Shown: positions 1 through 6,331 of the stretch, one piece after another | Layout of the letters: the number at the start of each line of letters is the position of its first letter | Position numbering within the stretch: the first letter of the stretch is position 1 | DNA from: JACQMJ01 sp964373495 | Lineage (GTDB): Bacteria; Patescibacteriota; Minisyncoccia; Sungbacterales; SURF-37 | DNA length: 17,811 nucleotides | Direction: 5' to 3' | Assembly (NCBI GenBank): GCA_964373495.1 | Contig: CAYJUW010000015.1 | Span: 1-17,811 of the forward strand | The notes under the pieces: model-generated | Seen by the model: the letters and a program-made list of their open reading frames with translations, nothing else | What the model was told of the DNA's origin: nothing | Database searches by the model: none | Program-made: the position numbers and the translations under genes

Positions 1-76
1 CTTCGCCAAAGGCTTCGGAGGACACAGTAAAGCTACGGGCGGGCAGGCCTTGCGAGGGAGAGGGAAAGAGCTCTCA

Positions 77-136
77 ACCCTTCGACGTGGCTCAGGGTAA
101 AAAGCGTTGTAACTTGTCATGAGCTTGTCGAATGAC
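77..136. repeat. two CTTCGAC/GCTCAG-type repeat modules (family D)
   Basis: Two imperfect hairpin modules lie close together: 77-98 (ACCCTTCGAC, then GCTCAGGGT) and 116-136 (GTCATGAGC, then GTCGAATGAC). Both have the general form N4-TCGAC-spacer-GAGC-N4, with short complementary outer arms. Related modules occur at 7474-7497, 11226-11250 and 14890-14913. The first 60 bases also hold repeat-like text (AAAGCTACGGGCGGGCAGG at about 32-50) resembling the CTACGGCGGG modules inside coding sequence at 6971 and 15953. I see no convincing gene in 1-302. Confidence 0.6.
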
Positions 137-302
137 GGTCTTACCTCGGAAGGTTTGCAACCTCTGGGGATTCAACTTGACTACTTCTGCTCAATCGAGG
201 AAAATCATAAAAGGAGGCCCATAAAAGGGGAAAGGAGGGTTAGGAAAGACCGGGAGCGTGATTTCCTGCGGTTCACCACCCAAGACAAGAGGGGGATTGG
301 TT

Positions 303-644
303 ATGGGTAGGTACTGTCTCACGGAGGGGAAGTTCGCGACTGCCAAGCTCGGAGAGGAGCTCGCCATCCAGCAGTTCCCTCACACCTTCGCGGTTGTTGA
401 CCGAGGGGGCAAGCCCGTCTGCATCCCGCACGGGGGCTGTGCTCTCGAGCTCATCTCAGTGGATCCCGGACTCGCCAGGCACCCGGTGCTCGCCGGGCTC
501 AAGTCGGGCCAGACGGTGCACTACGAGATTCAGGGCGCCGGTCAACAAGAGCGCGACGTCGTCACTCTGAAGACCGGCGCGACCGCCGACCTCAGGGATC
601 TCGTGGGCTGCACCTTCCAGATCACCGAGGAGAAGCTCCTCTAG
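303..644 (+). CDS. small hypothetical protein, 113 aa
   Basis: A soluble-looking 113-residue protein I do not recognise. The ATG at 303 is chosen over the in-frame ATG at 258 because a purine-rich Shine-Dalgarno stretch (GAGGGGG, about 289-295) sits about 8 nt before it. The sequence begins MGRYCLTEGKF and has a CIPHGGC segment with two of its four cysteines six residues apart, followed by an acidic C-terminus (QITEEKLL). There is no signal peptide or membrane segment. The paired cysteines and nearby histidine could bind metal, but this is only a suggestion. A strong terminator follows at 695-740, so the gene is probably a single transcription unit. Codon use is GC-rich like most of the window. 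Two CATAAAAGG copies at 206-214 and 220-228 lie in its leader region. Confidence is good that it is a gene, low for any function. Confidence 0.75.
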   Translation: MGRYCLTEGKFATAKLGEELAIQQFPHTFAVVDRGGKPVCIPHGGCALELISVDPGLARHPVLAGLKSGQTVHYEIQGAGQQERDVVTLKTGATADLRDLVGCTFQITEEKLL

Positions 645-694
645 CCCGCTCCAACCGGCGACGGAGCTGTCGCAGGAGTTCCGTAGGAAGTATT

Positions 695-740
695 GCGGGG
701 CAGGGAGAGCCAAAAACTCTCCCGCCCCGCGTTATTTTTT
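695..740 (+). terminator. rho-independent terminator after the 303-644 gene
   Basis: GCGGGGCAGGGAGAG pairs with CTCTCCCGCCCCGC (one bulged A) across a CCAAAAA loop, followed by GTTATTTTTT. A long GC-rich stem with a T tract is classic intrinsic-terminator form. Confidence 0.9.
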
Positions 741-812
741 ATGGTGCGCCATTAATCTGCCGAGCTGGGTATTCGGTCCCATTAAGAATACTCCGCAGCC
801 GATTCCTTCTGG

Positions 813-856
813 TCTAATTCGCGCGAATAGTGGAATAAGCACGGAAAGAGTATAAT
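813..856 (+). promoter_or_regulatory. promoter and probable operator of the ArsR-type gene
   Basis: TATAAT at 851-856 lies 9 nt before the ATG at 866, so the transcript is probably leaderless. No good -35 is visible. Instead the perfect 12-bp palindrome ATTCGCGCGAAT (817-828) sits just upstream of the -35 position, within a 25-bp sequence (813-837) that recurs almost unchanged directly after the gene (1122-1146, 22 of 25 bases equal). Such dyads at small repressor genes are usually autoregulatory operators; this is inference. Confidence 0.65.
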
Positions 857-865
857 CCAATCACC

Positions 866-1126
866 ATGAAAGAGCTCGAGAAACCGCTGAAGGCCCTGGC
901 CAACCTCCGGCGGCTGGCCATCCTAAAGTACCTGAAGCAGAACCGTGAGGCCTCGGTGGGGGAGATCGCCGGCGCCATCAAGCTCTCCTTCCGGGCCACC
1001 TCCAAGCACCTCGGCATCCTGGCCGCGGCCGACATCCTCGACAAGGAGCAGCGGAGCCTCGCCGTGCACTACCGCCTCGCTGCTTCACTTCCGCGCACCG
1101 CCCAGGCCGTCATCCATCTGATCTAA
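866..1126 (+). CDS. ArsR-family winged-helix transcriptional regulator, 86 aa
   Basis: Small DNA-binding repressor of the ArsR/SmtB fold. The order is typical: an N-terminal helix (KELEKPLKALANLRRLAILKYL), the helix-turn-helix (VGEIAGAIKLSFRATSKHLGIL, about residues 31-52), then a wing (LDKEQRSLAVHYRLA). The length of 86 residues is at the short end of the family. It lacks the CxC metal site of arsenic or zinc sensors, so the ligand is unknown. ATG 866 is 9 nt downstream of a TATAAT box with no Shine-Dalgarno, consistent with leaderless translation. The palindrome ATTCGCGCGAAT upstream suggests autoregulation. No partner gene follows in the same direction: the next 295 bases hold only a hairpin and the promoter of the cold-shock gene. 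It may therefore regulate itself and distant targets. Confidence 0.85.
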   Translation: MKELEKPLKALANLRRLAILKYLKQNREASVGEIAGAIKLSFRATSKHLGILAAADILDKEQRSLAVHYRLAASLPRTAQAVIHLI

Positions 1127-1146
1127 TGCGCGCGAATAGGAGAATA
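1122..1146 (+). repeat. second copy of the 25-bp repeat flanking the ArsR-type gene
   Basis: TCTAATGCGCGCGAATAG and following bases repeat the upstream 813-837 sequence with three mismatches. It overlaps the stop codon of the regulator (TCTAA). The core dyad here is ATGCGCGCGAAT, one base off perfect. It could be a second operator or a duplication scar. Confidence 0.7.
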
Positions 1147-1334
1147 GTTTAAAATAGCTAACTGGCCAACCTCGAGCGAATTACTCCGCAATTACGCAGG
1201 GCAAACAAACCCCAGTAGTATCCGCCTCAGGCGGAACTACGGGGCGAGAAAACGGTTCGACGGGCTTACCATCTTGAGTCGGGTCGAAGGTTCGTACCCT
1301 GTGGGCGGGTTTGTGGGGGTGAGGCGACGGGGGT
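1147..1334. other. intergenic stretch with one hairpin, no gene seen
   Basis: The only clear structure is a hairpin at 1215-1240: GTAGTATCCGCC pairs with GGCGGAACTAC across TCA, with one bulge. No T tract follows, so it is not a standard terminator. An ORF on the minus strand here (1181-1366) has no recognisable features, a proline/histidine-rich composition, and overlaps the cold-shock promoter. Confidence 0.5.
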
Positions 1335-1362
1335 TTGACTTTATGTGGGCTACATATATAAT
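1335..1362 (+). promoter_or_regulatory. strong sigma-70-type promoter of the cold-shock gene
   Basis: TTGACT (1335-1340), 16-bp spacer, TATAAT (1357-1362). The predicted start near 1369 leaves an untranslated leader of about 53 nt. A second TATAAT at 1395-1400 lies 21 nt before the ATG and could give a shorter transcript. A long leader is a usual feature of cold-shock genes, where it controls mRNA stability and translation. Confidence 0.8.
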
Positions 1363-1421
1363 CCACTTGGGAATAAGAGACGTGGTCGGGTTTCTATAAT
1401 TCCGGGAATATCTAAGAAGCT

Positions 1422-1646
1422 ATGCAAGGAACCATTAAAACGCTGAAGAACGGATTCGGATTCATCGCCCGCGAGGGCGAAGAAAAGGACCTTTTCTTTC
1501 ACTCCAAGGAGTTGCAGGGCGTCACGTTTGACGAACTCAAGGTCGGCGACACCGTCACCTTTGAGGTCGTCGAAACCGAGAAAGGCCCAGCCGCAGTCAG
1601 CGTATCACGGGCGAGAGAGGCCCCTACCGGGACCCCTCTTGAATAA
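1422..1646 (+). CDS. csp: cold-shock domain protein (CspA family), 74 aa
   Basis: Single cold-shock (OB-fold) domain that binds single-stranded RNA and DNA and acts as an RNA chaperone in the cytoplasm. MQGTIKTLKNGFGFIAREG carries the RNP1-like motif (NGFGFI, residues 10-15), and KDLFFHSKEL carries the RNP2-like motif (LFFH, about residues 24-27). LKVGDTVTFEVVETEKGPAAVSV completes the barrel. The length matches the family, with a short extra tail (REAPTGTPLE). The common K-WFN start of strand 1 is replaced by K-TLKN, a form seen in several deep-branching bacteria. It has its own strong promoter and a terminator at 1662-1690, so it is monocistronic. No strong Shine-Dalgarno is seen (AAGAAG upstream only). 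Confidence 0.95.
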   Translation: MQGTIKTLKNGFGFIAREGEEKDLFFHSKELQGVTFDELKVGDTVTFEVVETEKGPAAVSVSRAREAPTGTPLE

Positions 1647-1661
1647 GATTGTTGACCCCCG

Positions 1662-1690
1662 AAAAACCACCGCCGCGCGCGGTGGTTTTT
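1662..1690 (+). terminator. rho-independent terminator after csp
   Basis: AAAAACCACCGC (1662-1673) pairs perfectly with GCGGTGGTTTTT (1679-1690) around CGCGC. A-tract and T-tract flank the stem, so it could act on both strands. Confidence 0.92.
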
Positions 1691-1706
1691 CGCGCCGGAT
1701 CGGGTA

Positions 1707-1735
1707 TTGATTTTTTTATTCATTTCTGCCATAAT
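1707..1735 (+). promoter_or_regulatory. promoter of the 1744 gene
   Basis: TTGATT (1707-1712), exactly 17 bp, CATAAT (1730-1735). The ATG at 1744 is 8 nt beyond the -10 box, so the mRNA should be leaderless. Confidence 0.7.
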
Positions 1736-1743
1736 CCCATTCA

Positions 1744-1977
1744 ATGAGAAGGCGAGACGACGAATTGAAACTGAATCAAATCGGCACGTCTCTTGCGACT
1801 TTTATGGAGTCCTACAACAAGAGCCTTCCTAACCATTTCTCCAAGGTATCGGCCAAGGAACTGGAGGAATTCCAGTCACTCCACGCGATTCTTTTCAAGC
1901 ATGGCGATGAGTGGTCAATCGACCGGCATCGCAAACGCCTCATGGATTGGCTCTTCTCGCATCGCCGTATTCCGTGA
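1744..1977 (+). CDS. small hypothetical protein, 77 aa
   Basis: A small charged, helical cytoplasmic protein without signal peptide or membrane segment. It has a central YNKSLPNHFSKVSAKELEEF segment and a basic C-terminal part (WSIDRHRKRLMDWLFSHRRIP). From memory, similar short proteins with a W(S)xxxHRKRxMDW ending are frequent in Candidate Phyla Radiation genomes, without an assigned function; this needs a search. A promoter with ideal spacing ends 8 nt before the ATG, and no Shine-Dalgarno is present, so translation is probably leaderless. The stop TGA at 1975 lies two bases before the inverted-repeat element at 1979, within the TGAA that flanks that element on both sides. The last residues may therefore have been altered by the insertion. 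Confidence 0.75.
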   Translation: MRRRDDELKLNQIGTSLATFMESYNKSLPNHFSKVSAKELEEFQSLHAILFKHGDEWSIDRHRKRLMDWLFSHRRIP

Positions 1978-1978
1978 A

Positions 1979-2077
1979 CCCCGTTACAACCCGTCTCGAG
2001 GGCCGGGGCCTCCTATGAGTTCTCGGATTCTTCACTTCTCATCACCCCGAAGGAAGGGCGCCCGGGTTGTAACGGGG
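1979..2077. mobile_element. MITE-like inverted-repeat element, family B copy 1 (99 bp)
   Basis: The ends are CCCCGTTACAACCCG (1979-1993) and its exact complement CGGGTTGTAACGGGG (2063-2077). TGAA directly flanks both ends (1975-1978 and 2078-2081), a possible 4-bp target duplication. The inner part (GCCGGGGC..TCC..ATGA..CTCG..ATTC..CCGAAGG) matches the inner part of copy 3 at 9311-9439 in order and orientation. It encodes no protein, so it would depend on an enzyme elsewhere. Confidence 0.8.
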
Positions 2078-2107
2078 TGAACGCGCCGGCGGGGCTTATG
2101 TTTCCGG

Positions 2108-2125
2108 CGCCTCCGAGGCGTTTTT
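2108..2125 (+). terminator. possible weak terminator upstream of typA
   Basis: CGCCT pairs with AGGCG around CCG, followed by TTTTT. The stem is only 5 bp, so this is tentative. It would end transcription from the 1744 gene or the repeat element before typA. Confidence 0.4.
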
Positions 2126-2207
2126 GAATTCCGGCGGAGCGCATGACGCGCGCCCGTGAGCATTCTTGCTGAAAAGACCTGTATCGGGTATCCCGGATAA
2201 AGGATTT

Positions 2208-4034
2208 GTGGAGATACGAAATATAGCGATCATCGCCCACGTTGACCACGGCAAGACCACGCTTACCGACAACCTGCTGAAGCAGACCGGGGTCGGCGGG
2301 GGCGTCACCATGGATTCACATACGCTCGAACAGGAGCGCGGTATTACCATTTATTCCAAAAACGCGGCGATTTTTTATCCCTCGGCCGGCTCGGGACGCG
2401 CCGTGACAAAAATAAACATCGTTGATACGCCGGGACACGCCGATTTTGGATCAGAGGTCGAGCGCGTACTCCGGTCCATTGATTCGGTGCTGCTGGTGGT
2501 GGATGCCCAAGAAGGCCCCATGCCGCAGACCCGCTTCGTGTTGAAAAAGTCGCTCGAGCTCGGGCTCAAGCCCGTGGTCGTGATTAATAAAATTGATAAG
2601 CCGGCGGCCGAGCCGGCACGATGCGAGGAGCAGGTGCTCGAGCTATTCTTGGAGCTTGGCGCCAGTGAGGCGCAGGCAAATTTCCCCGTCGTCTATGCAA
2701 TCGGCCGCCTGGGTATTGCCAAGCTGAAGCTCACCGACGAGTCATCGGATCTTTCGCCGCTGCTGGAGACGATTCTCTCTCATGTCGCGCCGGCTTCCGC
2801 GGCGTCCTCGGATGCCCCATTGCGCCTCCAGCCGTTTAACCTCGGCTACGACAATTTTCTCGGTCGGCTCGCGATTGCCCGTATCTATGAGGGCACGGCT
2901 CGACGCGGCGATGCGGTGTTCATCAAAACGCCGGGTGGTGAGGCGCGTCCGGGTAACATTACTCGCCTGTATACGTTCCATGGGTTACAAAAAATCGAGG
3001 CGGAGGAAGCCCGCGCCGGCGACATCGTGATGATCGCGGGACTGCCCGATATTGATATTGGGGAGACGGTCACGACGGATGCCGACGCCGCGGCCTTGCC
3101 GGCGATTGCCGTTGATGAGCCGACCATCGCGCTTAACTTTTTTCCGAATAGCTCTCCGTTTGCCGGGCGCGAGGGAAAATTCGTGACCTTGCGGCAGATC
3201 CGCGAGCGTCTGCGGCGTGAACTTGAAGTGAATGTCGGGCTGCGCATTGATTTTGGCGCCGCGGACTTCTTCTCCGTATTCGGCCGGGGGGAGCTGCACA
3301 TCGCGATTCTTCTCGAGCAAATGCGCCGGGAGGGCTATGAGCTCCAAGTATCCCCGCCGCAGGTGATTGTAAAAAAAATTGTTGATGTAACATCAGAGCC
3401 GCCGGTGGTGAGCACAGTCGAACCATTCGAGGAAATCATTGTTGACGCGCCGCAGGGCTATCAGGGTGTAATCATCGAACGCCTCGGCGCGCGCGCAGCT
3501 CGACTGCAGGATCTCCGCATCCATGGCGCGCTCGCGCGCATGACCTTCGAGGGGCCCACGCGCGGCATCCTCGGCTATCGGAACCAGTTCATCATTGATA
3601 CCAAGGGCGAAGGCATCTTGGCCGCTCGGGTTATCGGCTTTAAACCGTTCGCCGGCGAGATCAGGAAGCGCGCGGCCGGGTCCATGATTTCGATGGCCGG
3701 CGGCACCGCGTTGGGATACGCGCTCTGGAATCTGCAGGACCGGGGGACGCTGTACATCGGCCCCAACACCGATGTCTATGAGGGCATGGTCATCGGGAAT
3801 ACGTCCAAGGGCGAGGAGATGAACGTCAATCCGACCAAGGGCAAGCAGCTGACCAACGTCCGCGCCGCCGCTTCGGATGAGGCCATCGATTTAACTCCGC
3901 CGTTCGAGCTGACCATCGAGCGCGGGCTTGAGGTGATGGCCGAGGACGAGTTCCTTGAAATCACGCCTACGAGCGTGCGGCTTCGAAAGCAGCATATGAC
4001 GGAGGCGCTGCGCGCGAAAGCCCGGAGAGGGTAG
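2208..4034 (+). CDS. typA: translational GTPase TypA/BipA, 608 aa
   Basis: Ribosome-associated GTPase of the EF-G family, linked to 50S assembly and stress adaptation. From the GTG at 2208 the protein starts (M)EIRNIAIIAHVDHGKTTL, the exact family N-terminus. The upstream in-frame TTG at 2166 would add 14 uncharacteristic residues. G1 is HVDHGKT (residues 11-17), G2 ERGITI, G3 DTPGHADFG, G4 NKID. The G5 region reads VVYAIGRLGIA where YASGRxGxA is usual. EF-G-like domains follow, and the BipA-specific C-terminal part is recognisable (FEGPTRGILGYRNQF, NTSKGEEMNVNPTKGKQLTNVR, FLEITPTSVRLRK). The length is normal. AAAGGA lies only 3 nt before the GTG, too close to be a good Shine-Dalgarno. A weak TTGCTG-N17-TATCCC (2166-2194) could give a short leader. 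No terminator is seen after the stop. Confidence 0.97.
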   Translation: MEIRNIAIIAHVDHGKTTLTDNLLKQTGVGGGVTMDSHTLEQERGITIYSKNAAIFYPSAGSGRAVTKINIVDTPGHADFGSEVERVLRSIDSVLLVVDAQEGPMPQTRFVLKKSLELGLKPVVVINKIDKPAAEPARCEEQVLELFLELGASEAQANFPVVYAIGRLGIAKLKLTDESSDLSPLLETILSHVAPASAASSDAPLRLQPFNLGYDNFLGRLAIARIYEGTARRGDAVFIKTPGGEARPGNITRLYTFHGLQKIEAEEARAGDIVMIAGLPDIDIGETVTTDADAAALPAIAVDEPTIALNFFPNSSPFAGREGKFVTLRQIRERLRRELEVNVGLRIDFGAADFFSVFGRGELHIAILLEQMRREGYELQVSPPQVIVKKIVDVTSEPPVVSTVEPFEEIIVDAPQGYQGVIIERLGARAARLQDLRIHGALARMTFEGPTRGILGYRNQFIIDTKGEGILAARVIGFKPFAGEIRKRAAGSMISMAGGTALGYALWNLQDRGTLYIGPNTDVYEGMVIGNTSKGEEMNVNPTKGKQLTNVRAAASDEAIDLTPPFELTIERGLEVMAEDEFLEITPTSVRLRKQHMTEALRAKARRG

Positions 4035-4072
4035 CGAATCAACGGCCCGCCGGCACGTTATGGTATTCTGAA

Positions 4073-4084
4073 GAGGTATACCTC
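4073..4084. promoter_or_regulatory. 12-bp perfect palindrome GAGGTATACCTC
   Basis: A perfect dyad in the 140-bp gap between typA and the FMN reductase gene. It is about 90 bp before the next ATG. It could be an operator, but no matching repressor is adjacent. A CATATG -10-like box (4159-4164) lies 10 nt before the ATG at 4175. Confidence 0.35.
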
Positions 4085-4174
4085 CTTTGTTGAGTAGTAT
4101 CCATAGGCACATACCGCACGCAGTCCTCATCGGCCTGTTCATTGGATGGAGCGTTTTCATATGACCGCAGCACT

Positions 4175-4750
4175 ATGATCATTATCGCCATTATCTTGGG
4201 GAGCACGCGGGAGGGGCGGCAGGGCGAAAAGGTCGCCCGCTGGCTGGAGGGCCTGGCTCGCGCGCGTTCTGATTTTCGGACCGAGTTCATTGACTTGGGC
4301 GGCTGGGCGCTGCCGTTCCTTTCCTCGGCCATCCCGCCCGCCTCTCCCGACTACCGACCGAAGGGGATTGTCACGCAGTGGTCGGAGAAAATTGCGGCCG
4401 CCGACGGCTTCATCGTGGTCACGCCGGAATATAACCATGGCTACCCTGCGGTGCTGAAAAACGCCCTTGACCACCTCTACCGCGAATGGAACCGAAAGCC
4501 GATCGCCTTTGTCTCCTACGGCGGGAGTGCGGGCGGAGCGCGCGCGGTGGAGCAGCTGCGGCAGGTCGCCATCGAATTCCAGATGGCGCCGATTCGCGAG
4601 GCCATCCACATCGCCGCCATCCGCAAGGCCTTTGACGAGGCCGGCTCTCCGGTCGAGGCCGAAGCCCTCGGCGAGCGGGCCTCTGTCCTCTTTGACCAGC
4701 TCCTCTGGTGGGCCGAGGCCCTCCGCCAGGCGCGGTCACGGCCGGCCTGA
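4175..4750 (+). CDS. NADPH-dependent FMN reductase-family flavoprotein, 191 aa
   Basis: Flavodoxin-like NAD(P)H:acceptor reductase binding FMN. From ATG 4175 it starts MIIIAIILGSTREGRQGEKVA, where GSTREGRQG is the phosphate-binding loop of the family. TPEYNHGYPAVLKNALDHL is the second flavin-site signature, and FVSYGGSAGGARAVEQLR the third, with a Gly-rich loop. The length fits. The in-frame ATG at 4142 would add 11 residues before the first beta strand and is rejected. No Shine-Dalgarno is present; CATATG ends 10 nt before the start. The next gene begins 20 nt after the stop, so this is probably the first gene of a five-gene redox/membrane run to 7450. Substrate (quinone, chromate, azo or flavin alone) cannot be told from sequence. 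Confidence 0.92.
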   Translation: MIIIAIILGSTREGRQGEKVARWLEGLARARSDFRTEFIDLGGWALPFLSSAIPPASPDYRPKGIVTQWSEKIAAADGFIVVTPEYNHGYPAVLKNALDHLYREWNRKPIAFVSYGGSAGGARAVEQLRQVAIEFQMAPIREAIHIAAIRKAFDEAGSPVEAEALGERASVLFDQLLWWAEALRQARSRPA

Positions 4751-4770
4751 GGCCGGAGGTATCCCCGATC

Positions 4771-5346
4771 GTGCTTCTCGAACATTTTCCCATGAGCGGC
4801 GAAATTGCATCACTCGCCATCGTCCTCGTGCGGCTGGCCGTACCGTTCTCGATTTTCCGGTGGCCGCTCGCCGGCATCCTGCTCTCGATTGCCGCCGACG
4901 CCTCGGACGTAATGGTCTTTGAGGTTACCGGCTACGGCTTTTTCGGCGGCGTGTACCACCACCTCGACAAAATCTTTGACATCTACTACTTGTTCTTCGC
5001 CTGGCTCGTGGCCCGGAAGTGGAGCGATCCCTTCGCCCGGCGCGCGGCCACCGCGCTCTTTTCCTGGCGGCTCCTCGGCGTCATCGCCTTCGAGGCCACG
5101 GGCTACCGCCCGCTCTTTCTCCTCGCGCCGAGCATTTTCGAGAATTTCTATATTTTTCGAACGATCGCCGTGAAGGTGAAGCCATCCTTCGCGTTTACCT
5201 TGCGGAGCTTAATCATCGTGCTGCTGGCCGTCGGCATCCCCAAGGTGGTCCAGGAGTATGTCATGCATTTCCGCTACATTGACCAGGTCTGGAGCTTCAT
5301 CCGCGATACCTTCTTCTGGTGGCTCTATCAACGGCGTGGGGGATGA
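4771..5346 (+). CDS. polytopic membrane protein, conserved-type hypothetical, 191 aa
   Basis: An integral membrane protein with about five hydrophobic segments: one near the N-terminus (IASLAIVLVRLAVPFSIF), then PLAGILLSIAADASD, the FDIYYLFFAWLVA segment, LLGVIAFEATG, and a C-terminal LRSLIIVLLAVGIPKVV. Aromatic-rich motifs (YHHLDKIFDIYY, FENFYIF) and the acidic AADASD stand out. I have seen similar proteins in Candidate Phyla Radiation genomes but know no function. GTG 4771 is chosen because GGAGGT (4755-4760) lies 10 nt upstream; ATG 4792 is the alternative. The Shine-Dalgarno overlaps a CCGGCCT/AGGCCGG hairpin (4742-4756) that also holds the stop of the preceding gene. The stop overlaps the next ATG (ATGA), indicating translational coupling to the methyltransferase. 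Confidence 0.8.
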   Translation: MLLEHFPMSGEIASLAIVLVRLAVPFSIFRWPLAGILLSIAADASDVMVFEVTGYGFFGGVYHHLDKIFDIYYLFFAWLVARKWSDPFARRAATALFSWRLLGVIAFEATGYRPLFLLAPSIFENFYIFRTIAVKVKPSFAFTLRSLIIVLLAVGIPKVVQEYVMHFRYIDQVWSFIRDTFFWWLYQRRGG

Positions 5347-5912
5347 GCATGTTCCGCCGCGCGCAGCGTATTCGCGCACGTTTCGATACCATGGGTACAT
5401 TACTGATCAGCTTAGCCGTCGCCGCGATCCTTGCCTTCTCGATTCTGATCATTGCCATCGTGGCTCGCTCGCTCGTCTCGGGCGCGCCCTACGTCCCCAG
5501 CTCCGGTGTCAAGATCAGCGCGATGGTGCGCCTGGCCGGCCTGAAGCCCGGCGAACGGGTGGCCGATTTCGGCTCCGGAGACGGGCGCGTAGTCATGGCT
5601 TTAGCCCGGGCCGGAGCCGAGGCCCACGGCTACGAAATCAATCCCATTCTCGTCTGGCTGTCGCGGCGGAAGATCCGGGCCGCGGGCCTGGCCGGTCGGG
5701 CGCGGATCCATTATCAGAGTTTCTGGCGGGCGGATGCCGGCGATTTTGACATCATCACCGTCTTCGGCATCAGCCATATTATGCCGGCCCTGGGGCGTAA
5801 ATTGCGCCGCGAATTAAAATCCGGAGCCCGCGTGGTCTCCAACGCCTTTGCCTTCCCCCAGTGGCCGCCGGCGCGCGTCGAGGACAGCGTGTATCGTTAC
5901 GATCAGATATGA
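5343..5912 (+). CDS. membrane-anchored SAM-dependent methyltransferase, FAM173-like, 189 aa
   Basis: Class I methyltransferase with an N-terminal membrane anchor (TLLISLAVAAILAFSILIIAIVA, about residues 19-41). GAPYVPSS is the entry motif typical of the FAM173/ATPSCKMT group of lysine methyltransferases. Motif I is VADFGSGDGRVVMALA (about 73-88) and the ribose-binding acidic residue follows in GYEINP. The usual acidic catalytic-site strand appears as DIITVFGISHIMPALG, then LRRELKSGARVVSNAF, the common last strands. In eukaryotes this family methylates c-subunits of ATP synthase; the bacterial substrate is not known to me. Start 5343 overlaps the preceding stop by 4 bp (ATGA), and its stop overlaps the VKOR start in the same way. 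The in-frame ATG at 5319 inside the previous gene is less likely. Confidence 0.87.
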   Translation: MSMFRRAQRIRARFDTMGTLLISLAVAAILAFSILIIAIVARSLVSGAPYVPSSGVKISAMVRLAGLKPGERVADFGSGDGRVVMALARAGAEAHGYEINPILVWLSRRKIRAAGLAGRARIHYQSFWRADAGDFDIITVFGISHIMPALGRKLRRELKSGARVVSNAFAFPQWPPARVEDSVYRYDQI

Positions 5913-6331
5913 TTTCCCTCCTTATCTTCATTGCTCTGCTCGGCCTTATCAATTCCGGCTACCTGGTTTGGAAGCATTACGGCCCGAGGCGCGGGCCGCT
6001 GGTCTGCCCCTTTAACCAGGCCTGCGATGTCGTGCTCGACAGCAAGTATGGCCGGGCGCTCGGCATCCGGAACGAGCTCATCGGCGCGGCCTTCTATCTC
6101 CTCACGTTGGCTCTCTTGGTCTTGGCCTGGCGCGGTTCATCCCTGCCGGTTACCATCTTCGGCCTGAGCGATCCGCTCCGAATTGCATTTTTCATTTCCA
6201 TTCCCGCGTTCGTCGTTTCGCTGGCGCTCACCGCCATCCAGCATTTCATCTTGAAGAACTACTGCTCCTACTGCCTCTTGGCCAATCTCCTGAACGCGCT
6301 CCTCTTCTTTGGGTTATTGCTCCTGACCTAG
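5909..6331 (+). CDS. VKOR-family membrane thiol oxidoreductase, 140 aa
   Basis: Vitamin K epoxide reductase-like protein of the cytoplasmic membrane. Bacterial members reoxidise a periplasmic or extracellular thioredoxin-fold partner and pass electrons to quinone, driving disulfide formation in exported proteins. Four membrane helices are visible (about 1-20, 58-75, 92-112, 121-139). The four expected cysteines are present: loop pair C33 and C39 (CPFNQAC) and active-site pair C119-x-x-C122 (CSYC). The length is that of a VKOR domain without a fused thioredoxin. The ATG at 5909 overlaps the methyltransferase stop (ATGA), and the stop TAG is directly followed by the next ATG. Many exported proteins in this window carry cysteines that could be clients. 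The fused or adjacent thioredoxin partner is not in the window. Confidence 0.92.
   Translation: MISLLIFIALLGLINSGYLVWKHYGPRRGPLVCPFNQACDVVLDSKYGRALGIRNELIGAAFYLLTLALLVLAWRGSSLPVTIFGLSDPLRIAFFISIPAFVVSLALTAIQHFILKNYCSYCLLANLLNALLFFGLLLLT

Noticed and set aside
119..310. 63-codon open frame at the window start
   Set aside because: Runs through a D-type repeat module and purine-rich leader, has no Shine-Dalgarno or family features, and overlaps the start of the better-supported gene at 303.
1240..1320. tRNA-like T-arm text (AAGGTTCGTACCCT)
   Set aside because: No acceptor, D-arm or anticodon stem can be folded around it on either strand.
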